Shown: positions 33,602-43,666 of the stretch, one piece after another
How the letters are laid out: each line of letters begins with the position of its first letter
Numbering within the stretch: position 1 is the first letter of the stretch
Assembly: GCF_003591515.1 (NCBI RefSeq)
Contig: NZ_QZCG01000013.1
Location: forward strand, 62,001 to 126,000
Reading direction: 5' to 3'
DNA from: Paracoccus onubensis
GTDB lineage: Bacteria; Pseudomonadota; Alphaproteobacteria; Rhodobacterales; Rhodobacteraceae
DNA: 64,000 nt
Position numbers and translations under genes: made by a program
Notes under the pieces: generated by a model
What the model saw: only the letters and a program-made list of their open reading frames with translations
What the model was told of the DNA's origin: nothing
The model's database searches: none

Positions 33602-36600
33602 TTCGCCGCCTTGGCCTTGGCGGCCAGATCACGGGTAATACCGAAAGCGCCCTTGATCCGCTCGGCATCCGATTTCCAGTCGCGGCGAATGACGATCTTG
33701 TTGCCATCCACTTTGGCCAATCCGCGTTGATCGGTCAGGAACTCGACCAGCCCCGCCGGATTGGGGAACTTGTCATCATGGAACTGTATCGTCGCGCCCT
33801 TGGGTCCGGCATCCAGCTTGGCGATATTGGCGCGCTTGGCCATGGCCTTGATGCGGATCACGCGCAAAAGCGTATTCACCTCACGCGGCAACTCCCCGAA
33901 GCGGTCGATCAGTTCAGCCGCGAAGCCTTCCAGCTCGACCTTGGAGGTCAGTTCGGCCAGACGCCGGTAAAGGCCCAGCCGCACATCCAGATCGGGGATG
34001 AAACTTTCGGGAATCGTGACCGGCACCCCAAGATTCAGCTGCGGCGCCCATTCATCCTCGGGCGTACCTTCGATTTCGCCGGATTTCAGCTTGGCGATGG
34101 TTTCTTCCAGCATCTGCTGATAAAGTTCGAAGCCGACCTCCTTGATATGTCCCGACTGCTCTTCGCCAAGAAGGTTCCCTGCCCCGCGCAGATCCAGATC
34201 CTGCGAGGCAAGGTTGAAGCCCGCGCCAAGCGAGTCGATCGCACCAAGGAATTTCAGCCGCCGCATCGCCTGTGGAGTCAAAGGCGCGCGCGGCTTGGTT
34301 GTCAGATAACAATAGGCCCGCGTCTTCGAACGCCCGACCCGTCCACGGATCTGATAAAGCTGCGCCAGTCCCAGCATATCGGCACGCCAGACGATCATGG
34401 TATTGGCCGTAGGGATATCCAGCCCGCTTTCCACGATGGTCGTCGCCACCAGAACATCATGGCTGCCGTCGTAGAATGCATTCATCCGCTGATCCAGATC
34501 GCCCGCCGCAAGCTGGCCATGCGCGATGATGTAACTGATCTCGGGACAATGTTCCTGCAGGAAATGCTCGACATCGGGCAGATCACTGATCCGGGGAACG
34601 ACGAAGAAGCTTTGTCCGCCGCGATATTTTTCGCGCAGAAGTGCTTCGCGTGTCGTCACGCTGTCGAATTCGCTGACATAGGTGCGGATCGTCAGGCGAT
34701 CCACCGGCGGTGTTCCGATGATCGATAGATCGCGCACACCGGTCAGAGAAAGCTGCAAGGTGCGCGGGATCGGCGTGGCGGTCAGGGTCAGCACATGGAT
34801 GTCGCTGCGCAATTCCTTGAGCCGTTCCTTATGGGCGACCCCGAAATGCTGCTCTTCATCGATGACGAGCAGGCCCAGACGCTTGAAACGCACCCCCTTG
34901 GCCAATACCGCATGAGTGCCGATCACGATATCGACCGAGCCATCGGCCAGCCCTTCACGAGTCTTGGCAGCGTCCTTGGCCCCGACAAAGCGCGACAGGG
35001 GGCGGACGGTGATCGCGGTTGCCCGGAAACGCTCGGCAAAGGTCTTATAATGCTGACGGGCCAGCAGGGTCGTGGGCGCGACCACGGCGACCTGCATTCC
35101 CTGACTCGCGGCAATGAAGGCCGCCCGCATCGCGACTTCGGTCTTGCCAAAGCCGACATCGCCGACGATCAGCCGGTCCATCGGGCGGCCCGCTGCCAGA
35201 TCCCCGATGACATCCTCTATTGCCGCAGCCTGATCGTCGGTCTCGCTATAGGGAAAACGCGCCGAGAATGCCTGCCAGTCGTGATCCTCGGGTTCCAGCA
35301 CGGGTGCGGGACGCAAGAGACGCTCGGCCGCGACGCGCATCAGCTTGTCGGCAATCAGTCTGATGCGTTCCTTCAGCCGCGCCTTGCGGGCCTGCCAGGC
35401 ACCGCCGCCGAGACGGTCCAGCAGCCCTTCCTCATGGCCATAGCGGCTGAGCAATTCGATATTCTCGACCGGAAGGTAAAGCCGATCCCCGCCCGCATAT
35501 TCAAGCGCCACGCAGTCATGCGGCACACCGGCGGCGGTAATCGTCTCCAGCCCGGTATATCGCCCGATCCCATGTTCGACATGCACGATCAGATCGCCGG
35601 GAGACAGGCTTTGCGTGTCCTGCAGGAAATTCTCGGCCCGTCGGCGCTTCTTCGCCCCCCGGATCAGGCGATCGCCCAGAACATCCTGCTCGGAAATCAC
35701 CGTCAGGCGGCCAAGCGCCCGGCCATCTGCCGTGAACCCCTCTTCCAAAGGCCAGACGGCCAGCCCGATCGCGCCGGGCATGTCGGGCAGATCACGAATA
35801 TCGGCGATGACCTTTGCGCCGACGATGCCTTCATCCTTCATCAGGCCGGACAGCCGGTCCCTCGCGCCATCCGAAAAGCTGGCGATGATCACGCGCCCAT
35901 CCTTGCGCAGCCCATCAATATATGACGCCAATGCCTTGAACAGGCTTATATTATCGGACTGCCTTTCAGGTGCGAAATTCCGCCCCGGACGGCCACCGGC
36001 ATCCAGGACTCCGGGACCCGGAGGCTGCTGCAGCACCGACAGCCGAAGCACCCGATGCGAGGACAGCCACCCCTCCCATTCCTCCGGCCCCGGGAACATC
36101 AGGTCAGGCGGCACAGGCTTATAGACGGTATCGCTGCGCCCCTGCGCCGCCAGAGCATCGCGGCGGGATTGAAACTGCTCTCGGATCATCTCGCGCCGCG
36201 CATCCACGACCTGACCGATATGATCATCCAGCACGACCGCCGCGCCGGGCAGATAATCGAACAGGCTTTCCAACCGGTCGTGAAACCACGGCAACCAATG
36301 CTCCATCCCGGCCATCTTGCGGCCCGCACTGACGCCCTCATACAGCGGATCGCTACTGCCGCCGCCATATTCCACCCGGTAGTTCTGCCGAAACCGGGTA
36401 ATGGCGGTTTCGTCAAGGATCACCTCGGACATCGGTGCGATCTCGATGCGGTCCAGTTTTTCGGTCGTGCGCTGCGTGACCGGGTCAAAGCGCCGCGCGC
36501 CATCCAGCACATCGCCGAACAAATCCAGCCGCACCGGCCCCGCTTCGCCGGGGGCATAGATATCGATGATCCCTCCGCGAATGGCGTAATCGCCGGGTTC

Positions 36601-37056
36601 GGTCACGGTGGGGGATTGCACGAAACCCATCCGGATCAGGAAATCACGCAGGGCGGCTTCATCTATACGACTGCCGACACGGGCCGCAAAGCTTGCATGT
36701 CCGACCAGATCGCGTGCAGGCAGGCGTTGAAGCGCGGCGTTCAGCGTCGTCAGCAGAACGAAGGGCCCCTTGATCGCCCCCTGTGCCAGACCTGCCAGAG
36801 TCGCCATCCGCGCCGCCTGTACCGCCGGAGCGGGCGAAACGCGGTCATAGGGGGTCGTATCCCATGCCGGGAAATCCAGTATCGGCAGATCGGGCGCCAG
36901 AAATTCCAGCGCCGCCCGCATCGCCGCCATCCTGCGATCGTCGCGTGCGATATGGATGACGGGCGCGCCGTTATTTTCGGGCCGCGCCGCCTCACGAGCG
37001 ATCAGGGCGGCGTCATAGCCTTCGGGCGCGCCGGAAAGAGTCAGCTGTTCGGACAT
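33598..37056 (-). CDS. mfd: Transcription-repair coupling factor Mfd
   Basis: 1152-residue SF2 translocase that removes stalled RNA polymerase from lesions and recruits UvrABC. Order: UvrB-like N-terminal domains, the RNA-polymerase interaction domain (LSPGDLIVHVEHGIGRYTGLE), then the helicase with Walker A GDVGFGKTEVA, Walker B DEEQHFG, TLTATPIPRTL, and motif VI QIRGRVGRS, ending with the TRCF domain (LRDEEQSG-like GEEQSGHIKEVGFELY). Full length. Confidence 0.97.
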   Translation of the reverse strand: MSEQLTLSGAPEGYDAALIAREAARPENNGAPVIHIARDDRRMAAMRAALEFLAPDLPILDFPAWDTTPYDRVSPAPAVQAARMATLAGLAQGAIKGPFVLLTTLNAALQRLPARDLVGHASFAARVGSRIDEAALRDFLIRMGFVQSPTVTEPGDYAIRGGIIDIYAPGEAGPVRLDLFGDVLDGARRFDPVTQRTTEKLDRIEIAPMSEVILDETAITRFRQNYRVEYGGGSSDPLYEGVSAGRKMAGMEHWLPWFHDRLESLFDYLPGAAVVLDDHIGQVVDARREMIREQFQSRRDALAAQGRSDTVYKPVPPDLMFPGPEEWEGWLSSHRVLRLSVLQQPPGPGVLDAGGRPGRNFAPERQSDNISLFKALASYIDGLRKDGRVIIASFSDGARDRLSGLMKDEGIVGAKVIADIRDLPDMPGAIGLAVWPLEEGFTADGRALGRLTVISEQDVLGDRLIRGAKKRRRAENFLQDTQSLSPGDLIVHVEHGIGRYTGLETITAAGVPHDCVALEYAGGDRLYLPVENIELLSRYGHEEGLLDRLGGGAWQARKARLKERIRLIADKLMRVAAERLLRPAPVLEPEDHDWQAFSARFPYSETDDQAAAIEDVIGDLAAGRPMDRLIVGDVGFGKTEVAMRAAFIAASQGMQVAVVAPTTLLARQHYKTFAERFRATAITVRPLSRFVGAKDAAKTREGLADGSVDIVIGTHAVLAKGVRFKRLGLLVIDEEQHFGVAHKERLKELRSDIHVLTLTATPIPRTLQLSLTGVRDLSIIGTPPVDRLTIRTYVSEFDSVTTREALLREKYRGGQSFFVVPRISDLPDVEHFLQEHCPEISYIIAHGQLAAGDLDQRMNAFYDGSHDVLVATTIVESGLDIPTANTMIVWRADMLGLAQLYQIRGRVGRSKTRAYCYLTTKPRAPLTPQAMRRLKFLGAIDSLGAGFNLASQDLDLRGAGNLLGEEQSGHIKEVGFELYQQMLEETIAKLKSGEIEGTPEDEWAPQLNLGVPVTIPESFIPDLDVRLGLYRRLAELTSKVELEGFAAELIDRFGELPREVNTLLRVIRIKAMAKRANIAKLDAGPKGATIQFHDDKFPNPAGLVEFLTDQRGLAKVDGNKIVIRRDWKSDAERIKGAFGITRDLAAKAKAAK

Positions 37057-37093
37057 GAGCCGTCAGGTAAAGCGCAGCACAGCGATGTCAAGG

Positions 37094-37666
37094 TCACATC
37101 CCGTTCGGGTGCATCAAGGCCCACAACATTCCCCAAGCACCTGCCAGCATCGCGGCAATGATCGCGATCAGCGACACGATCCGTCTGTGCCACACCATCT
37201 TACGGGCAGCCTCGCCGCCTACATCGATGGCTGGCCGTGCCGTGGACTGCGCATCCTGTATGAGCCTCAGCAATTTTCGGGCAAGTCGCAGCCGCAACCA
37301 CAACACCACGGCAAGCGGCAGGAGCAGCAGGATCAATGCCTGCGCCATCTCCAGATCATACAGGAATCCCAGCAATCCCAAGGATGTCAAAACGAAACAG
37401 CAGATGCCTAGAAAAATCGTTCCCAGACCGGAACCGATCTGCCATCTGGAGACGGTCAGCGAAAGCCAGTCCAGCAGAATAAGAATTTCCTGCCTGTCCT
37501 CGGATTTTGTGGCAAATGCCCGATGCGCCTTTGCCACCACGTCAAACGGAACGCCGATCACGTGAAGCCCGGTACGCCACCAGAACCACGCAAAGACCAG
37601 CCAGTACCAGATCGTTCCGAAAGACCGGCTGTCCAGCAAGCCGATGAAGCCGTCGAATTGAAGCAC
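37094..37666 (-). CDS. Conserved membrane protein of unknown function
   Basis: 190 residues with about four hydrophobic segments (around 18-40, 78-100, 105-125, 160-182). Charged loops contain KSEDRQEIL and a long basic stretch RLRLARKLLRLIQD. Similar Rhodobacteraceae proteins have been labelled component of SufBCD complex, but nothing in the sequence supports an Fe-S role. It lies just upstream of mfd on the same strand, and divergent from hemB. Confidence 0.7.
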   Translation of the reverse strand: MLQFDGFIGLLDSRSFGTIWYWLVFAWFWWRTGLHVIGVPFDVVAKAHRAFATKSEDRQEILILLDWLSLTVSRWQIGSGLGTIFLGICCFVLTSLGLLGFLYDLEMAQALILLLLPLAVVLWLRLRLARKLLRLIQDAQSTARPAIDVGGEAARKMVWHRRIVSLIAIIAAMLAGAWGMLWALMHPNGM

Positions 37667-37769
37667 GCAGGGGTTCCTTGTTCTTGATCGTCGCTGACCT
37701 TAAAACGGCTTGGGATGAAGGGAAAGCATATCCACCATCCCTTTGCCCGGACCCCGAAAGGAACGCATC

Positions 37770-38765
<996 letters not shown>

Positions 38766-38838
38766 TCGGTCTGACTCGCGTATCCTGCCGCCAAAGGATC
38801 GCGAACAGGTCCGGAAAACAATGCGAGGCGATGGAAAA

Positions 38839-39453
38839 ATGAGCAGTTTCGGAATGATGAACCGGCGCAATGTCTTGGTCGCAGGGGGCGCGGCATTGGC
38901 AATGGCGGGATGCACGAACGCGGTTGGAACCAATGGCTCTGCCCGGCTGGACGCACGCGTCGATCAGACCCACCAATACCTGATGCAGAACTATCCCAGT
39001 GCCGCAACTCTGGTAGAGAACGCCAAGGGCGTGCTGTATATGCCCCTGATGACCGAAGCGGCGGTCGGGGTCGGCGGGGCCTATGGTCAGGGCGCGCTGC
39101 GGATCGGCGGGGCGACGGTGGATTACTATTCCGCCACCCGAGCCAGTGTCGGCTTTCAGCTTGGCGCACAGCAATTCGCGCATGTCCTGATCTTCCAGTC
39201 GGATGCCGCGCTCGCGGCGTTCCGTGCCGCTCCGGGCTGGGTGGCCGGGGCGAATGCCTATTATGCTCTTCCATCGGGCGGCATGGCGGTGGGCGCAGAC
39301 ACGGTCACGGCTCAATATCCCGTCGTCGCCGTCATCTTCGGACAGTCCGGACTTATTGCAGGCGCAGCGATCGATGGCACCAAATATACCCGCGTGATTC
39401 CGTCATCGCTCAGCGATCTACGCTTTGGCGGTCTTGGCCTGCCCAGACAGTAA
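38839..39453 (+). CDS. SYLF/Ysc84-domain lipoprotein
   Basis: 204 residues from ATG 38839; ATG 38821 in the same frame is an alternative. The N-terminus RRNVLVAGGAALAMAGC has a Tat-like RR and a lipobox Cys. The SYLF lipid-binding domain follows, with the family-typical GVLYMPLMTEAAVGVGGAYGQGAL and VGFQLGAQQFAHVLIF. Probably an outer- or inner-membrane-linked lipid-binding protein. Role unknown. Confidence 0.85.
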   Translation: MSSFGMMNRRNVLVAGGAALAMAGCTNAVGTNGSARLDARVDQTHQYLMQNYPSAATLVENAKGVLYMPLMTEAAVGVGGAYGQGALRIGGATVDYYSATRASVGFQLGAQQFAHVLIFQSDAALAAFRAAPGWVAGANAYYALPSGGMAVGADTVTAQYPVVAVIFGQSGLIAGAAIDGTKYTRVIPSSLSDLRFGGLGLPRQ

Positions 39454-39481
39454 CCCGGCTGCCGGCGGATCGCGGCGCAAC

Positions 39482-40285
39482 TTACAGGATCTGGGTCGTA
39501 ACCGGATCGGCCAGACAACGCCCACCATCGACGGCGACGATCTGGCCGGTCACGAAGCGCGATCCTTCACTTGCCAGATAAAACACGGTGTCGGCGACCT
39601 CTTCCGCGCCGGCAATGCGACCAAGCGGGGTTCCGGCGATAATCTGACCGCGAAGTGCCCCGTCTTCCTTCAATGCGCATTGAAGTTCATGCGACATGAC
39701 GCTGCTGAAACTGACGCCATTGACACGAATCTTATGCGGAGCAAGCACCAGCGCCAATCCGCGCGTCGCCTGTTCCTGCGCCGCACAGGCGATGGAATAA
39801 CCCAGCATCGCCGGAACAGGACGGGTCGCGGCCAGAGTCGAGATATTCACGATGGCGCCCGCCTGGGTCACGCCGTCCTGCCCCTCGGCCTGTTTGATCA
39901 TCCGCTTTCCGACCATTTGCGACAGGCGCAGCACGGCAATCATGTTCTGACGCAGCATGTCCTCGAGCACGCCCGCATCCGTATCCAGCGGATCCGAGCT
40001 TTTGACCAGACGATGGGCATTCACCAGAATATCCACCCGATCGAATGCATCCAGTGTCGCAGATAACAGATTGGCCAGCGCCAGCCGCTCGGAAAGCGCG
40101 CCTGCGAAATAGCGGACCGGGCCGGTTTCGGTGTCATAATCCTGGGTCTGAGATTGCAGCACATCCTCGTCCGCATCGGCAAACATGACATTGGCGCCGC
40201 GCTCGACGAAATGTTTGGCGACCGCCAATCCGATGCCGCGGCCGGCACCCGTCACGATTGCGGTCTTTCCCTGAATCGAAATCAT
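39482..40285 (-). CDS. SDR-family protein lacking the catalytic lysine
   Basis: 267 residues of the classical short-chain dehydrogenase fold: TGAGRGIG (12-19) binds the nucleotide, NIST has the catalytic-position Ser149, and Tyr163 is present. The YxxxK motif, however, reads YSIAC, so the lysine is Cys167, and the usual NNAG motif is VNAH (88-91). With both motifs altered, normal dehydrogenase activity is doubtful. The stop of the methyltransferase upstream overlaps its start by 4 bases, so the two are coupled. Confidence 0.88.
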   Translation of the reverse strand: MISIQGKTAIVTGAGRGIGLAVAKHFVERGANVMFADADEDVLQSQTQDYDTETGPVRYFAGALSERLALANLLSATLDAFDRVDILVNAHRLVKSSDPLDTDAGVLEDMLRQNMIAVLRLSQMVGKRMIKQAEGQDGVTQAGAIVNISTLAATRPVPAMLGYSIACAAQEQATRGLALVLAPHKIRVNGVSFSSVMSHELQCALKEDGALRGQIIAGTPLGRIAGAEEVADTVFYLASEGSRFVTGQIVAVDGGRCLADPVTTQIL

Positions 40286-41289
40286 TGCCGTCCCCTTTGG
40301 CGATGACCGCCACGGCCAGCCCCGCTGGCCTCGAAAACCTTGTATCGATTGTCTCCGCCGATCTCTGCCACCTTGGCGAAATGCCCACGCAGCACCGTTT
40401 CATAAGGCAAATGCCGGTTGGCGACCATCCATAGCCGACCTGCGCCGGTCAGCAGTTGCGCCGCAGCAGCGATAAATTCCGTGCCCAGCGCAGGACTGGC
40501 GGCGCGGCCCTCATGAAAGGGAGGGTTCATGACGATACCATTGACCGGCTCGGGCAGACGGAAATCCCTTGCGTCCGCCCAGTGGAATCTTGCACGGCTA
40601 TCGCTGATATTCTCCCGGGCGGATTCAAGCGCCGGGTAACTAGCCTCGACCAGATGAATCATTTCGACTCCCGGATGCTTCAGTGCCTGCGCGGCAAGCC
40701 ACCCCCATGCCGCCCCCAGATCGATCAGACGGGTCGGCAGACGCTCGGGCAGGCAGCGGGCCAGCAGCGCCGAGCCGGGATCGATCCCATCTGCCGAAAA
40801 CACCCCCGGTCGGGTCACGAAACCCGGCGCGATCATGGTCGAGCGGGATTCCCATTCCGCAGGCAGCCAGTTTCCGCCCGAAGGCGTGACACGAAAAATC
40901 TTGCCATGTGCCTTGCTGTGAACCTCATCGATGGCATGGATTTCACGCATTTCCTTCAGGATCGCATCGATGCCGTCGGTTTTCTGCCCATTGACCCACA
41001 ACACCCCGCCCGGCTCCAGCCGATCTGCCGCAGAGACGATATCCGCCCGTGCAGCAGGTTTGGAGCGAGGTAGAAATACGATGGCCGTGCCGAACTGCCC
41101 CTCGATCTCGGGCGCAGCCTTGTAACCGCGGTTTACAAGCGCCGAGTAATCGGGAAACATTCCCTGCCGGATGACGGTCCGTTCGGGGTCAAGCGGCGAA
41201 AGGTCATCGGCACCGCCAGCTCCGAAAACCAGAACCTCGCCCCCGGGATGACCATCCGGAAAGGCCAGTTGCAATCGTGATGCGGTCAA
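40282..41289 (-). CDS. RsmC-like class I SAM-dependent methyltransferase
   Basis: Two methyltransferase-like domains as in RsmC (16S rRNA m2G1207): a degenerate N-terminal one and a catalytic C-terminal one with LIDLGAAWGWLAAQAL (SAM loop) and the amino-methylase motif NPPFHEG. I choose TTG 41289 (MTASRLQLAF, 335 residues), preceded by GGAAAAAGAG and just after the clpS stop; ATG 41316 in the same frame overlaps clpS. The exact rRNA target is inferred from the family only. Confidence 0.85.
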   Translation of the reverse strand: MTASRLQLAFPDGHPGGEVLVFGAGGADDLSPLDPERTVIRQGMFPDYSALVNRGYKAAPEIEGQFGTAIVFLPRSKPAARADIVSAADRLEPGGVLWVNGQKTDGIDAILKEMREIHAIDEVHSKAHGKIFRVTPSGGNWLPAEWESRSTMIAPGFVTRPGVFSADGIDPGSALLARCLPERLPTRLIDLGAAWGWLAAQALKHPGVEMIHLVEASYPALESARENISDSRARFHWADARDFRLPEPVNGIVMNPPFHEGRAASPALGTEFIAAAAQLLTGAGRLWMVANRHLPYETVLRGHFAKVAEIGGDNRYKVFEASGAGRGGHRQRGRQ

Positions 41290-41294
41290 TCTGC

Positions 41295-41624
41295 TTACTC
41301 TTTTTCCATGGTGCATTGCAGTGGGTGCTGCTGGCGCCGCGCAAGTTCCATTACCTGCGCGACCTTGGTTTCGGCAACCTCATGCGAAAAGACGCCGACA
41401 ACAGCCACGCCCTTGCGGTGAACCGTCAGCATGATTTCGATTGCCTGGGCATGGCTCATGCCGAAAAGCCGCTCCAGCACGTGAACGACGAATTCCATCG
41501 GCGTAAAGTCGTCATTCAGCATCAGGACCTTGTACATCGGCGGTCGCTGCGATTTCGCGCGCGGCTTCACCACCAGATCGGACTGGTCATCCGGGCCATT
41601 CGGTTCGGTCATCCAATGCGTCAT
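41295..41624 (-). CDS. clpS: ATP-dependent Clp protease adaptor ClpS
   Basis: 109 residues, N-degron adaptor handing substrates to ClpAP. Core motifs YKVLMLNDDFTPMEFVVHVLERLF (first half) and the DD pair in NDDFTP, then VHRKGVAVVGVFSHEVAETKV. The N-terminal ~35 residues are the flexible arm. It is followed closely by the RsmC-like gene. Confidence 0.95.
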   Translation of the reverse strand: MTHWMTEPNGPDDQSDLVVKPRAKSQRPPMYKVLMLNDDFTPMEFVVHVLERLFGMSHAQAIEIMLTVHRKGVAVVGVFSHEVAETKVAQVMELARRQQHPLQCTMEKE

Positions 41625-41880
41625 GGCTGTAGGTTTCTGGCCTTTCGCGGTTTTACGGGCCGTCCGGGCAGACCCCCGAGCCGTCCCTGCCCGGCTAAGA
41701 TATAGTCAAATCCCACCCGGATGAAAGCCCCTCGCCGCGCAGCACAGGGAAAACTTCCGCGAGTTTCGGAATCGATGCTCCCAGCCCGGGCAACCGTAAT
41801 AAAATAAGTCAAATCCTCTGTTTCCTGAATAATCCGGTCGTGCTATAAAGGGATAATTAACAAATGGCGCGCAATAAACG

Positions 41881-43563
41881 ATGCGTCGAAATGAGGCAGA
41901 TGAGACAGTGACCCGAAATCTCCTGACAGCCCGGCTGTGGGCAATAATCCTGTTGGCCGTCATGGTTCCCGTGACGGCGTCGGCAGCGCCTTTTGCGGCC
42001 TATGTGATGGATGCGCGCACAGGCAAGCCCATCTACACACAGAACGCGGATACAAAACTTCATCCCGCATCACTGACGAAGATGATGACCCTGTATCTGG
42101 CTTTCCTGGCCGTTGAACGGGGACAGGTCCGGTTGGACAGCAAGTTCACCGTCTCGTCGAATGCCGCGGCCGAACCCCCTTCAAAGCTGGGGCTTCGGGC
42201 GGGGCAGCAGATCGAACTGCGCTACCTGATCCGTGCGGCGGCGATCAAGTCCGCCAATGATGCCGCGACGGCTATCGGCGAAGGGCTGGCAGGCTCCGAA
42301 GACGCCTTTGCCCAGCAAATGACGCAGATGGCACGCGCCTTGGGTATGAACAACACGCAGTTTCGCAACGCCAACGGGCTGACGCAGGACGGGCATTATT
42401 CGACCGCACATGACATGTCAGTTCTGGGCCGGCGGCTGTTCTATGATTTCCCGCAATATTACAATCTGTTCTCACGCCGTTCCGCAGATGCGGGGATTGC
42501 GACGGTTTCCCAGACGAACAAGCGTTTTCTTGACGATTACGCGGGCGCCGACGGCATCAAGACCGGCTATACCAGAGCAGCGGGTTTCAACCTGACCGCC
42601 TCGGCCAAGCATGGCAACAAGCGGCTGATCGCAACAGTCTTCGGGGGAACCTCGACCGCGCAGCGCAATCAGGTCATGGCCCAGCTCCTGGATTCAAGCT
42701 TCACACGGGTTCCCACCCGCGTCCGCGAGGTGCGGCCGGGGCCACCGCCGACATTGACCACCCGGATCGTCCGGCGTGCCCAGGTCGAGCCGTCGCCCGC
42801 AGCGACCAGCCCGCAGACCCAGCGGCTGACACTGAACAGTTCCGCCCCGCCGCAACCTTCGGAACGCGTGGCAGTCGCTGCCCCGCCGGCTCCTCAGCCG
42901 CAGGCAGCCGCAATGCCGTCGAATGGCCAACTCGCCCTTAATGCAAGCACCAGGCCCCGGATTCGCCCCGCAGCCGAAGCAAACGCAATCGATGACGCGG
43001 TACGGATGGCTGCGGCCTCGACCAAATCCGATGCGACTGCAGAATCCGATCTTGCCGAACCTGTCCTGGCGGTATCGTCCCGGCCCGTTCCTTCCCCTCG
43101 CTCTCGCGCGGTTGCAGCGGCCCCTGCAGCCAACGATGCGGGCAATCCCAGCACGGCAACCGTCACGGCGGAAGCGGAACCAGCAGATCTTGGCAATTCG
43201 GGTTCCATGTCGCTCGTCGCGTCAACCCCGCCCGAGCCGCGTTCGGAAACCGTGATTGTGGCGGCAATGGGTGAAGGCGACATTTCTTCGCCCGAGGCGG
43301 TCGAAATCGTCAGCCGCAAGGAAAATAGCGGTCGCAATTACGGCATCGTTCTGGGCATGTATCGTTCCAAAGCCGAAGCAGATCGGCTTGTGATGGAGAT
43401 CGCCCTGAGACAAGGTGACGTGCTTTCCGGGGCAGCGCGCCATGTCGCGGATACCAATCGCGGTTTCCAGCCCAGCTTCGCGAATCTGACCCTGGCCGAT
43501 GCGCAACTGACCTGCGAACAGCTTCAGGCCAAGCAGCAGGAATGCCGTGTCGTCGGACCCTGA
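41881..43563 (+). CDS. D-alanyl-D-alanine carboxypeptidase with SPOR-like tail
   Basis: 560 residues. After a signal segment (about 19-36), the penicillin-binding peptidase S11 domain has all three motifs: S64LTK67, S124AN126, and K227TG229. A ~170-residue Pro/Ala/Ser-rich linker joins a C-terminal SPOR-like domain (NYGIVLGMYRSKAEAD...), which would target septal peptidoglycan. GTG 41908 (MTRNLL) is an alternative start giving a more typical signal peptide. It converges on lepA across a perfect hairpin. Confidence 0.92.
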   Translation: MRRNEADETVTRNLLTARLWAIILLAVMVPVTASAAPFAAYVMDARTGKPIYTQNADTKLHPASLTKMMTLYLAFLAVERGQVRLDSKFTVSSNAAAEPPSKLGLRAGQQIELRYLIRAAAIKSANDAATAIGEGLAGSEDAFAQQMTQMARALGMNNTQFRNANGLTQDGHYSTAHDMSVLGRRLFYDFPQYYNLFSRRSADAGIATVSQTNKRFLDDYAGADGIKTGYTRAAGFNLTASAKHGNKRLIATVFGGTSTAQRNQVMAQLLDSSFTRVPTRVREVRPGPPPTLTTRIVRRAQVEPSPAATSPQTQRLTLNSSAPPQPSERVAVAAPPAPQPQAAAMPSNGQLALNASTRPRIRPAAEANAIDDAVRMAAASTKSDATAESDLAEPVLAVSSRPVPSPRSRAVAAAPAANDAGNPSTATVTAEAEPADLGNSGSMSLVASTPPEPRSETVIVAAMGEGDISSPEAVEIVSRKENSGRNYGIVLGMYRSKAEADRLVMEIALRQGDVLSGAARHVADTNRGFQPSFANLTLADAQLTCEQLQAKQQECRVVGP

Positions 43564-43599
43564 TGATATCTTTGTTGGCCCGATTTGAGGCCATGACCG

Positions 43600-43645
43600 C
43601 AATTGAAACGGGCGGAGCAGAAAGCTGCTCCGCCCGTTTCAATTG
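43600..43645. terminator. Bidirectional terminator hairpin between dacA-like gene and lepA
   Basis: Perfect 21-bp stem: left arm 43600-43620 (CAATTGAAACGGGCGGAGCAG), loop AAAG, right arm 43625-43645. The outer part is A/T-rich (AATTG/CAATT), so each strand has only a short T-rich exit, but the stem is GC-rich and lies exactly between two converging genes. Confidence 0.75.
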
Positions 43646-43666
43646 GCAATCCCTGTAACCCGGCCG

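Noticed and set aside
41864..41911. 15-codon leader frame overlapping GTG 41908 of the carboxypeptidase gene
   Set aside because: Could couple translation, but too short to support without data; noted only as a reason for start ambiguity.
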